From assembly GCF_002749975.1 (NCBI RefSeq), contig NZ_PEIG01000013.1, positions 1-64,000 of the forward strand: a stretch of DNA of 64,000 bases, read 5' to 3'. A model generated the notes under the pieces. That model saw only the letters and a program-made list of their open reading frames with translations. It made no database searches and was not told where the DNA came from. Numbering within the stretch: the stretch's first letter is position 1; every line of letters starts with the position of its first letter. Below are positions 14,836 through 22,712 of the stretch, one piece after another. The translations under genes and the position numbers were made by a program. This stretch comes from Gloeocapsopsis sp. IPPAS B-1203. Lineage in GTDB: Bacteria; Cyanobacteriota; Cyanobacteriia; Cyanobacteriales; Chroococcidiopsidaceae.

Positions 14836-14997
14836 AAAGGCGTGAGTGTTGAATAAGGCAGAACCAACATCAACAGGCGACACACAATTCGTTAAAATCT
14901 ACCCACCAGAATCGCTAAGTTTTGGTTTTATCAAACCACACAATTTATCAGCGGTAGCGCACAAACACCTTTCAGATGAGAGAGAGTTTTGCATCGC

Positions 14998-15933
14998 TCA
15001 AAACTTGCGTTGGTTGGGCGGCACAATCCAGAGGGTACAAAACCCACTCTTGGCTTTTCTTCCTTCCAACTCCAGTGTGACGCCGAGTTGTTTAGCATCT
15101 TGTTCGCACAGTCGGCTGCGGCTGAATCCCTGTTGGGCAAGCAGAGTTTGGTTCCAACTCATCAGGTTGCGGGCAAATTGCCCTTCAGAACTGGTTGCCC
15201 ACTTCAAAGCGGTGACTTCCTCTAGGGTGAGCTGGCGAGGTTTGCCAGGGGCATACTCCACCTGTGCTTGTTGCCAGGTTGTCCACCCCACTCCCAACAC
15301 CGAACCCAGTCCCCCTGCTACCAGGAGTACTACAGCTCCAGCCGCAATGGAAATGGCATTGATCGAGTGTAGAAATTTGTCAATAGCAGCTTTTTGGAGC
15401 AGCGCCTGCACCGATTGGGCGATCGCCTTCTCTTGAGCTTTGAGAGCTGCTCGTTCGTAGTGCTCCAGTCCTTCTCGGTAGTTTTGCAGTTGCGCGTGAA
15501 TGCCTTGAGCCCATTGGTCGAACAACGCTTCTAGCTCTTTGGGAGATTCCTCCAGCAGCAGCTCTAATCGCCCTGTAGCGACCAGCAGCAAAAAAGCTGG
15601 ATCTTCGGGATCGAGTCCCGTTTGGATGACGATTTCGTAGACCTTGGCTTTGAACGACTCATCTTTTCCCCGCAGGGCTAAAGCCAGGATCGTGCGATCG
15701 AGCTGCTTGCGCCGTTGTTCGTAGAGCAATCGCTTCTTTTTGCGTTGGTTAACTGCTTCACGGGTCATCCCATTAGAGATAACTTTCTCTGAAGCCTTCT
15801 TAGGTACTTCAGCCGTGAGTGGCTCAATTGCAGCGTTTGTATCTGACTCGTCCAACAACTCGGACAAGTCTTCGTCGTCCAGCTCATTGTCTGTAAATTC
15901 GTTTTCGTCATCAACTTGCGGCTTGGTTGCCAT
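14998..15933 (-). CDS. Membrane-anchored cyanobacterial plasmid protein of unknown function
   Basis: This 311-residue protein has an acidic N-terminus (1-45), a basic helix-rich region with RKKKRLLYEQRRKQLDRTIL, and a long helical segment with DPEDPAFLLLVATGRLELLL. One transmembrane stretch follows near 195-215 (ISIAAGAVVLLVAGGLGSVL), then a C-terminal domain of about 95 residues that is probably outside. I think similar proteins occur on other cyanobacterial plasmids under a DUF name (possibly DUF6753), but I cannot confirm it. It lies 31 bp downstream of the ParA-like gene and probably shares its transcript. Confidence 0.55.
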   Translation of the reverse strand: MATKPQVDDENEFTDNELDDEDLSELLDESDTNAAIEPLTAEVPKKASEKVISNGMTREAVNQRKKKRLLYEQRRKQLDRTILALALRGKDESFKAKVYEIVIQTGLDPEDPAFLLLVATGRLELLLEESPKELEALFDQWAQGIHAQLQNYREGLEHYERAALKAQEKAIAQSVQALLQKAAIDKFLHSINAISIAAGAVVLLVAGGLGSVLGVGWTTWQQAQVEYAPGKPRQLTLEEVTALKWATSSEGQFARNLMSWNQTLLAQQGFSRSRLCEQDAKQLGVTLELEGRKAKSGFCTLWIVPPNQRKF

Positions 15934-15964
15934 AGATCGAATTCTATTTATTCACTGTAATTAG

Positions 15965-16801
15965 TTACTTACCACTCACAACGGCTTGGGCATCAGTAGC
16001 TGGAGTTTCAGCAGTTGCAGCAGCCAAAGCGTTTGATTTAGATGACTTAGAAGCAGACCGAGTAGATTTCACTGGCTTACTCCACACTTCGGTTTGGTCG
16101 ATGTTTGTATACGCCTCTTTGAGAAACTTATGGATGCGCTGTAACCCTAAAACTCCCAACTCATTGAGTCCCCTCGCTTGGGCAAATGAGATCCGATATT
16201 CATCGATATAGTCTCGCTCTCGGTAGCTGAATTTGGGCAAATCGATCGCTTTGATACTGTATTTGCTCATCAGATCTTTGATTTCTTTACGCTCGTAAAC
16301 GTGCGACCAATCGTCTTGCAGTCCCAGATTGCGAATCAGGATATGCCGAATTTTTCCTTCAAAATGATTGACCGATTCCACAAACAGTTTGACACTGTCA
16401 AAACCACCCGTGCAAACGAACCATTTGCAAATGTCAATTCCATGCTGGGAACTAACATCTAACAAGGCGTTACGTTCCATCCAATCATTAACAGCTGTGA
16501 AGACTTGAGCAGGCAAATTGACAATTACAGGTTTGGCTAACGCTAGTTCAAAAATCTTGTCTGCTTCATAAAGCTTGCGTTCCGATTCGCTGAAAATAGC
16601 TTGTTTATAATGGACAATCTTTTTGCCATTTTTATCTTCAACATCTTCTGGATAAAACTCTCCCACATCGGGGTTACTGCGATCGGCTTCGACTAGGGTA
16701 AACGGATATCCCTTGTCAAGGCAGTATTGCACCATAACTCGGCAAAATAGGGATTTACCGACTCCTCCCTTTTCGCCGTCAACAAAGTGAATCGTTGGCA
16801 T
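15965..16801 (-). CDS. ParA/MinD-type P-loop ATPase (MobD-like)
   Basis: This 278-residue protein starts with IHFVDGEKGGVGKSLFCRVM, a deviant Walker A (KGGxGKS) of the ParA/MinD class. TLVEADRSNPDV follows as the switch I region. The later part has VIVNLPAQ as a Walker B-like strand. No ParB partner is adjacent. Members of this class near relaxase genes are often called MobD or are used to position conjugation machinery, which fits the nearby mobilisation genes. The C-terminal 40 residues are Ser/Ala/Lys-rich. Partition is the alternative role. Confidence 0.7.
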   Translation of the reverse strand: MPTIHFVDGEKGGVGKSLFCRVMVQYCLDKGYPFTLVEADRSNPDVGEFYPEDVEDKNGKKIVHYKQAIFSESERKLYEADKIFELALAKPVIVNLPAQVFTAVNDWMERNALLDVSSQHGIDICKWFVCTGGFDSVKLFVESVNHFEGKIRHILIRNLGLQDDWSHVYERKEIKDLMSKYSIKAIDLPKFSYRERDYIDEYRISFAQARGLNELGVLGLQRIHKFLKEAYTNIDQTEVWSKPVKSTRSASKSSKSNALAAATAETPATDAQAVVSGK

Positions 16802-16891
16802 AATAACTAATACTCCATTTAGTTAGGTAGGTTGCCTTAAACAGTCGGTGCAGTTGTGTCCGCGCTGTATCTTTGTGCTTAATAGTCAAAA

Positions 16892-17374
16892 TTAAATCCC
16901 GTCAAATAATCCAGTTTCGTCTTGAAATGAGCCTTTTCCAGGTAGCAGGGCATCAGATTTCACGACTCGAGTACGCTTTGAGTTAGCACGACTAGCCGTT
17001 GGAGCTACGGGTTGACTCATTTCAATGGGAGCGCTAACAGGGGTAGTAACCGGAGCGATCGCCACAGCAGCACCCGCAGTAGAAGCGCTAGAAGCAGGTA
17101 AATGCAGCGTTTGTCTCAGATGCATCAGCTGTTGTTCTAGGGCATTACAACAGTTCAAACTAACCTGCCGAAGTTCTTCATCGCTGAGAGTGCCTGCCCA
17201 TTGGTAGGCTAGAGCTAAATAGCACATCCGCAGTGCCTGGATCGCCATTTCTCTACCACAGCGAATGCCATCTCCAGCTTCGAGAAAGCGTAGAAGGACA
17301 TCATCAGAACTGTCCGCATAAGGCTGGTAACGGAAGATAAAGACTTGGCGCTGTTTGGTTATACGCTTATTCAT
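16892..17374 (-). CDS. Putative ParR-like adaptor, partner of the ParM homologue
   Basis: This 160-residue protein starts 4 bp before the stop of the actin-like ATPase gene (ATGA overlap). Residues 1-85 are basic and helical and could hold a DNA-binding unit (MNKRITKQRQVFIFRY...). Residues 95-160 are an Ala/Pro/Val-rich tail ending in a short acidic peptide that could contact the ATPase filament. This matches the gene order and size of ParR in type II partition systems. I see no sequence signature that proves it. Confidence 0.45.
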   Translation of the reverse strand: MNKRITKQRQVFIFRYQPYADSSDDVLLRFLEAGDGIRCGREMAIQALRMCYLALAYQWAGTLSDEELRQVSLNCCNALEQQLMHLRQTLHLPASSASTAGAAVAIAPVTTPVSAPIEMSQPVAPTASRANSKRTRVVKSDALLPGKGSFQDETGLFDGI

Positions 17375-18504
17375 ACAGCTGACTGAGTTGCTCTAAATTT
17401 TAAAAATAAACCGAACCCATCGACTAACCGAAACGACAGCGATTCCTTGCCTGACTGACAGGAACGATAGTCTAAGCCTAAGATTTGCTCAATTTGATGC
17501 TGTAAGTCCATACCCCAGTAAGTTGGCGTACTGGGAAAGTAGTCTTCTAGTTCTTGGTAAAGATACATTGCTGCACCACCTGAAAGCACCACTTGAGTGA
17601 TTGTTCTAGGCAGCACCGCATCCAGCCATTCTTGAAGCCTGCGCCAGTATTCCACTCTTGCCGTAGCGATCGCCCCAATGAGTTGTTTCAGTTCTACTAC
17701 CTGGTTATCTGGATTATGGCTCTTGACTAAAGATTGCAGAACGGGATTGTTGGGAGTTAACTCAGTTCCTGCCTCATAGATGGCAGCGGTCAAAGAGACT
17801 AACTCTTGCCCAGAAGTCCGCTCGATCGCCTGTTGCACCAATTGATGGAATCCCAAGTTGGTGGTGTGTCCGGCGGTCATTTTGCCTCGTTCAAAGATCA
17901 GGGCAGTGGTGTTGCGGTGTCCAAACATTAACACCGCGATCGCCTGACGTTGAAACCACTCAACTCCATTTTGCTGGCATTGGATTAGTGCCAACCCTGC
18001 CCCCTCTGGTAGACAATTAAAGCTTTCTAGCTTGACTTTGAACCGCTGTCCTCGAAACCGAAAGTCTTTGAGAGCTTTTTGGAGATGAGCTTTCAGCTGC
18101 GGGTGATTGCGATACTCCCCATACGGTAAAGGAGTTACAAGCGCCAGAGAAAAGCGATTAGGAAGTCCGCTAGACTGAGCGATTGCCCCAACCGCCGCCA
18201 GCACTTTATGAAGGGTAGATTCGTACTTGAGTCGGTTGAGGCGAGGGGAGGCTAGGAATTGTCGAGCTAGAAAACCCACCACTTGACATTCTGATTCACC
18301 CGCGCATTGCACCCAGGCTTCATTTTCAGGTCGAGCCTGCCCAACCCCCTGCCGATTGACTAAATACGACTCAATTGAACTTTGAGGCAGTTGAATCATC
18401 TCTGGTTCCATTAAGAGGAGCCGAATAGTTTCTTCATTGCCTAATTCATAAATTACCTTGGTCAGGGATGCCCCTGGATCGAAACTGAGAGTAAGATCCG
18501 CCAT
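17371..18504 (-). CDS. ParM/StbA-family actin-like ATPase (PRTRC protein D-like)
   Basis: This 377-residue protein has the actin-fold phosphate loop near its start (LTLSFDPGASLTKVIY). A second phosphate segment reads AIAVLMFGHRNTTALIF, and the adenosine motif reads ITQVVLSGGAAMYL. Plasmid ParM proteins build filaments that push plasmid copies apart. Its likely centromere lies in the repeat-rich 660 bp upstream. I recall that PRTRC protein D is also of this family, so it may belong functionally to the 6.8-11 kb cassette although it is separated from it. Confidence 0.75.
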   Translation of the reverse strand: MADLTLSFDPGASLTKVIYELGNEETIRLLLMEPEMIQLPQSSIESYLVNRQGVGQARPENEAWVQCAGESECQVVGFLARQFLASPRLNRLKYESTLHKVLAAVGAIAQSSGLPNRFSLALVTPLPYGEYRNHPQLKAHLQKALKDFRFRGQRFKVKLESFNCLPEGAGLALIQCQQNGVEWFQRQAIAVLMFGHRNTTALIFERGKMTAGHTTNLGFHQLVQQAIERTSGQELVSLTAAIYEAGTELTPNNPVLQSLVKSHNPDNQVVELKQLIGAIATARVEYWRRLQEWLDAVLPRTITQVVLSGGAAMYLYQELEDYFPSTPTYWGMDLQHQIEQILGLDYRSCQSGKESLSFRLVDGFGLFLKFRATQSAV

Positions 18505-19171
18505 TGATTTAGTTAAGGGGAATTGCCGATCGCATTGAAGGGTGCGACTAACTTGACTTACTACTGAGAAAGTATAAACTCTCCCCTCAAAGTTATAGCA
18601 AATGGAAGTGTATATTGCATTTAATTTTACTTGCTTAATCGTAAATTCACTGAAGTATTTTCAACTTAAACAATGCTTCATCAAGGATGGGGCGAATTTT
18701 GAACCTAAAGCTGTCACCCTTTCATGGTATCTTCATTCAACCCCAATCGATCCTCGATCAAATCGCGGTTAGACCTTTACAAAATACCAAACATACCTTC
18801 ATCAAACCTTTATCCAACCCTGATCGCTCCCTCGATTTTCATGGATTAATATGTATTTAATAAAATTTTTCTCGTCCTACCCCGACCGGACTGCGATCGC
18901 ACCTTTATTAAAGCGCGATTAGCCTGCAATTGGACTGCGATGCAACTCGTCTAAATTTCCTAAAGCTCACCCAAGTTGGGTGCGTTAGTTGGGGATGGAC
19001 GTGAAGTTGCCTAGAGTAGCAAGCCATGTATTGTGTATGTAAAAAATATTACACATAATATATTAAATAATTGTAGTGAGTGGAGTCGTGCGATCGCTTT
19101 TTTGCAAGCGGGAGGACTGCCACGTACCAACTCAGTATTGTTAGCGATGTAGTGATGCAATCGATTTGATT
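18505..19171. other. Noncoding region, candidate centromere and oriT
   Basis: About 660 bp separate divergent parM-like and mobC-like genes and hold no ORF I can support. The word ACCTTTA recurs three times at about 18773-18910 among AT-rich and CGATC-rich segments, which could be partition-site iterons. An inverted repeat CACCCAA-G-TTGGGTG at 18968-18982 is followed by TGCGTTAGTTG. A similar GGGTGCGACTAACTTG lies near 18540. Hairpin plus conserved flank just before mobC is a usual place for oriT. Confidence 0.35.
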
Positions 19172-19552
19172 ATGCGAAGACCGCGATCAGAAGATGGAAC
19201 ACCAGCTAACCAGCGGGTGACAATTTACCTGACGGCAGATGAAAAGAAACAAGCTAAGGAATTAGCAGGCAACCTTAGCTTAAACGAGCACTTTCGTCGA
19301 GCTGGGTTGAAAATGAAAACTTTACCGCCTGCGCCGCAGCTGAATCGAGAGACTTATTTGCAGCTGGGTTGGATTCGGAATCATCTCAACCAAATTGTTA
19401 GAGCCTGCAACCAAGAAAAGAAGCAGGGAGGCGACATTAATATCAACGTGAAATGGTTGAAAGAGTTAGAAGATCGGGTTAGGCAATTGCAGCTGCAAGT
19501 ACTAAATCCCGACTTGGTCAATTTAACAACGATTGAAAGGCAAGATGAATGA
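19172..19552 (+). CDS. MobC-family relaxosome accessory protein
   Basis: This 126-residue protein (ATG at 19172) begins with a ribbon-helix-helix type strand (QRVTIYLTADEKKQAKELAG). The MobC signature then follows: a helical region with YLQLGWIRNHLNQIVRACNQ, where the LNQI block is typical, and a C-terminal coiled segment. MobC proteins bind oriT and help the relaxase nick. It overlaps the relaxase start by 4 bp (ATGA). Confidence 0.8.
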   Translation: MRRPRSEDGTPANQRVTIYLTADEKKQAKELAGNLSLNEHFRRAGLKMKTLPPAPQLNRETYLQLGWIRNHLNQIVRACNQEKKQGGDININVKWLKELEDRVRQLQLQVLNPDLVNLTTIERQDE

Positions 19553-20478
19553 TTGGAAAACAGTTTAAGTGTACGTCGTTTCGCAAAATACTCAATTACT
19601 TACACAATAAGCCAGGTGCAAGACAAATTGGCACAAATATGGGGAGTGTAACACTCGATGGGCTTGTCAAGGAGTTTCACGAGTCTCGCAAGCTCAATCC
19701 TCGACTCAAGCGGTCGGTCTACCATGCTTCTTTAAGCGTTATTCCCATCGAAGCAATGGATGACGATCGGTGGATGGATATTGCTGAAGACTACTTGCAA
19801 GGGATGGGGTTTGGAGATTCTCAGTACGTAGTTTACCGACACCACGACACCGCTCACGACCACATTCACATGGTGGCAAGTCGGATTCGGATTGGGGATG
19901 GGTCTATCGTGAGCGATTCTTGGGACTATCGCCGGAGTGAAGTTTTGATTCGTCAACTAGAGCAGGCTTATGACTTACAATCGACAGAACCAAGTTGGGA
20001 CAAACCAAACCGCGCTCACCCCTCTGGAGAATTTAGCCAGCAGAAGCGTTCGGGGCAGCCTAGTGTTCGTCAAAAGCTTTATCCAATTTTGAATTGGGCA
20101 ACGGCACACACCGACACGATGCCAGACTACATTCAGCAGGTGCAGTCAGCTGGAGTAGAAGTCAGAGTCACCGAACAAGGCATTTCTTATGCCCTTGAAG
20201 GAGTTGCGTTTAGTGGTAACAAACTAGGTAGGGATTATTCATTTGTTGGCTTGCAGAAGTATCGAGGAGTGAGTTACGTACCCGATCGAGACGATAAGGC
20301 GATCGCGCAACTGATTGGCACGAAGCATGGCTCGTCTCAAACTGCGGCTTTTGAAGTTGAAGCCAATGAAAAGGCGATCGCCCAATTTGACTCGCATGAG
20401 AATAAAACCCTTATCGTGCAACTCGATCGCAACTGTCAGCAACAAAACCGAGCAAAGCAGGTGCAATTAGAACTTTGA
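19549..20478 (+). CDS. Relaxase (MobA/VirD2-type, pfam03432-like)
   Basis: This 309-residue protein has the histidine triad region YRHHDTAHDHIHMVASR (H98, H105 and H107 as metal ligands, D100). An N-terminal Tyr (Y17 in ILNYLHNKPGA) is the likely nucleophile. It would nick one strand at oriT and lead it into the recipient. The C-terminal 130 residues repeat the phrase AIAQ and contain no extra enzymatic domain. It is shorter than relaxases with a fused helicase or primase, so it is a minimal nickase. It is coupled to mobC and to the next small gene. Confidence 0.85.
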   Translation: MIGKQFKCTSFRKILNYLHNKPGARQIGTNMGSVTLDGLVKEFHESRKLNPRLKRSVYHASLSVIPIEAMDDDRWMDIAEDYLQGMGFGDSQYVVYRHHDTAHDHIHMVASRIRIGDGSIVSDSWDYRRSEVLIRQLEQAYDLQSTEPSWDKPNRAHPSGEFSQQKRSGQPSVRQKLYPILNWATAHTDTMPDYIQQVQSAGVEVRVTEQGISYALEGVAFSGNKLGRDYSFVGLQKYRGVSYVPDRDDKAIAQLIGTKHGSSQTAAFEVEANEKAIAQFDSHENKTLIVQLDRNCQQQNRAKQVQLEL

Positions 20479-20849
20479 TGTGCGATCAACAGCGAGCTTC
20501 GTTAATTATTCAGATTGCAGTTCCTTATTTTCAACAAGCACACGAGCAGGGGCTAACGAAACTGGTAGACCCCAACCGTAATATTTGGCAATTGAACCTA
20601 GGACTTTATCAAATCACTTACGCACAACCATTATTGACCGAGAAAAGCTTAACAGTGGAGGTGAAAGGACGGGGGTGTTTATTTATGCTCCAACGCTCAG
20701 GCGATCAAACCCAAATTCATATACAGCAGTTAATTACTCAAAAAGATGTTCAGTGGTTTTTACATCTTGGGGAGACAAAACCACAAGACTTTCAGCAAAG
20801 AAGGACGCACCGACGGAGGCGGGGACGACAAAGGCAGCTACAGATATAA
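20478..20849 (+). CDS. Small protein coupled to the relaxase gene
   Basis: This 123-residue ORF starts with the ATG at 20478, overlapping the relaxase stop by one base (TGATG), so it is translationally coupled. It reads as a mixed alpha/beta domain (IWQLNLGLYQITYAQPLL) ending in a very basic tail (QQRRTHRRRRGRQRQLQI) that could bind nucleic acid. I do not recognise the family. A role in the relaxosome is inferred from position only. Confidence 0.5.
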   Translation: MCDQQRASLIIQIAVPYFQQAHEQGLTKLVDPNRNIWQLNLGLYQITYAQPLLTEKSLTVEVKGRGCLFMLQRSGDQTQIHIQQLITQKDVQWFLHLGETKPQDFQQRRTHRRRRGRQRQLQI

Positions 20850-21066
20850 AAAATAAAGTTTTAAAGACTTTTTATTATGTTAAAGATTGATTTTTAGTTC
20901 TGGAATTTAATCGATTAAATCTAATGATTATCAAAGTTGAATTGACGATGTTTATATAGAGCAGTGTTAAGTTATCTCGATCAATTTTTCAACTGATTTT
21001 GTTACTTCTTTATAGGAGATTTACTGGAACTATTTAGTAACTAAACTAAGCATCAATGAAGCCAGT

Positions 21067-22701
21067 ATGAAAAGAACTTTGTTTGATTGGACAGCTCTAG
21101 CTGACCGAGGCACGTTTATTGTGGAGGTTGAGTATTTTTTGACTGATAGAGGTCAAATCTTTCAACACTTCCAACGCTGGGGAGAGGAGCGATCGCTTCC
21201 TGTTTATTTTTGGAATCCTGGTTGTTCGTCCATTCAACAACTGGGTAATCAGGAGGTGGAAAATACTGTACGTACAGTTTTTCAACCAACAACACTTGCA
21301 GAGCGCGATCGCGATATTATCCAATATCTGCTTGACACTCCACAACCAGGAATTTTTTTGCTCGAAGGCGTGTTGCAATTTGACGAGCGCGGGCAGTTGA
21401 GCGATCACTTGATTTATCAGCTTTCTAATGCTTTCCAACAGCTTTCTTGGGGCAAGATTCGTCAATATTGGGTGTTGCTGGCAGAGCAAATCGAACTCTC
21501 GCCGAGCTTACAGCCTTTTATCCCAGTCTTGATCAATGCTTTACCTAGCCTGCAACAAATTACGCAAGCAGTCGAGCAGTTTTGCCAATCTCACAATAAC
21601 TTGCAAACCGATGCTGATACTCAAACTCGCTTAATTAGAGCTTGTCAGGGGTTATCTGCGGGAGAGATCGATCTGGTGCTCGTTCAGTCGCTTCCTTTTG
21701 CTCGAACTGTAGGGCAATTAGCCCAGATGGTACTGTCTTACAAACTCGCCAAACTTAGTGGTAGGGGACTGGACTTTATTGCCGATCCAGATGTGCCAAC
21801 AGCAGCAGGACTGGACTTGTTGGATGCACGGCTCGATCGCATTAGTGCTTTATTCAATCCAGAAGCACAAAAGCAGTATGGGTTAAAGTTTCCCAGAGGC
21901 TTAATTCTCTGGGGTCCACCTGGCACTGGAAAGAGCCTTTCAGCAAAACTCGCAGCCAAAAAAATGGGAGTGCCGCTGATGGCTGTGGATTGGGCATCCA
22001 TATCATCCGATCGAGAGTTACGATTTTTATTGGCTACAGCCGAAGCGATGGCTCCTGTAGTTCTGTATTTCGACGATTTCGACAAAGGATTCGCAGGTTG
22101 GGATTCTAATGCAGATGGAGGATTGTCCAAAAGACGCGCGGGCAAACTACTGACTTGGATGCAGGAACATCAATCGCAGGTGTTTGTCATCGCTACGGTC
22201 AACCGTTTGGGAATGCTACCGTTAGAGTTGCAACGCCGAGTCGATGACATTTACTTTGTAGACCTACCGCATGACGGGGGGCGGTACGACATTTTCAACC
22301 TGCACTTAGCCAAGTACTTTCCCGCCTTCTGCGAAGCACAAAAAACGGGGATTTCGCCTTGGACTGACGACCAGTGGCACGTACTACTGACTGAATACAG
22401 ACTGTGTACGCCTGCTGAGATTGGTAATGCCGTGCGCCGAGTGGCTGAAGAGAAATATTTCCAACTCGATCGATCTGGAAGACTGGGCGATCCCCTCGAA
22501 ATCACCTTTGAGGAGATGAAGCAGCAGCGGTGGCAGTTCACCCCAGCTATGATTCGAGAGGAAAATCAAATGTTAGAAATTAGAAATAATGCAACGTTTG
22601 CTAAGCCAGTCGCAGGACCTGATCGTTCAAAATTTGCTAAACCCCGCAAGGAGCTATTTCAGAGCGACGAGGAGGAACTCGCGCAACTGCCAACCACTTA
22701 G
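21067..22701 (+). CDS. AAA+ ATPase of the Ycf46/FtsH-like group
   Basis: This 544-residue protein has an N-terminal domain of about 250 residues like that of Ycf46 proteins (IIQYLLDTPQPGIFLLEG). A C-terminal AAA+ domain follows, with GPPGTGKS at 283-290 as Walker A and VVLYFDDFDKGF at about 331-342 as Walker B. The usual catalytic Glu is Asp here (D337), which may lower hydrolysis. The sensor/arginine region reads FVIATVNRLGMLPLELQRR. Ycf46 is poorly characterised; a role in plasmid maintenance or conjugation is open. It converges on the DNA polymerase gene. Confidence 0.7.
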   Translation: MKRTLFDWTALADRGTFIVEVEYFLTDRGQIFQHFQRWGEERSLPVYFWNPGCSSIQQLGNQEVENTVRTVFQPTTLAERDRDIIQYLLDTPQPGIFLLEGVLQFDERGQLSDHLIYQLSNAFQQLSWGKIRQYWVLLAEQIELSPSLQPFIPVLINALPSLQQITQAVEQFCQSHNNLQTDADTQTRLIRACQGLSAGEIDLVLVQSLPFARTVGQLAQMVLSYKLAKLSGRGLDFIADPDVPTAAGLDLLDARLDRISALFNPEAQKQYGLKFPRGLILWGPPGTGKSLSAKLAAKKMGVPLMAVDWASISSDRELRFLLATAEAMAPVVLYFDDFDKGFAGWDSNADGGLSKRRAGKLLTWMQEHQSQVFVIATVNRLGMLPLELQRRVDDIYFVDLPHDGGRYDIFNLHLAKYFPAFCEAQKTGISPWTDDQWHVLLTEYRLCTPAEIGNAVRRVAEEKYFQLDRSGRLGDPLEITFEEMKQQRWQFTPAMIREENQMLEIRNNATFAKPVAGPDRSKFAKPRKELFQSDEEELAQLPTT

Positions 22702-22712
22702 AAATTCAAGCC

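Noticed and set aside
14846-15436. 196-codon plus-strand ORF
   Set aside because: It is antisense to the membrane-anchored protein gene at 14998-15933, whose helix and transmembrane pattern is far more protein-like.
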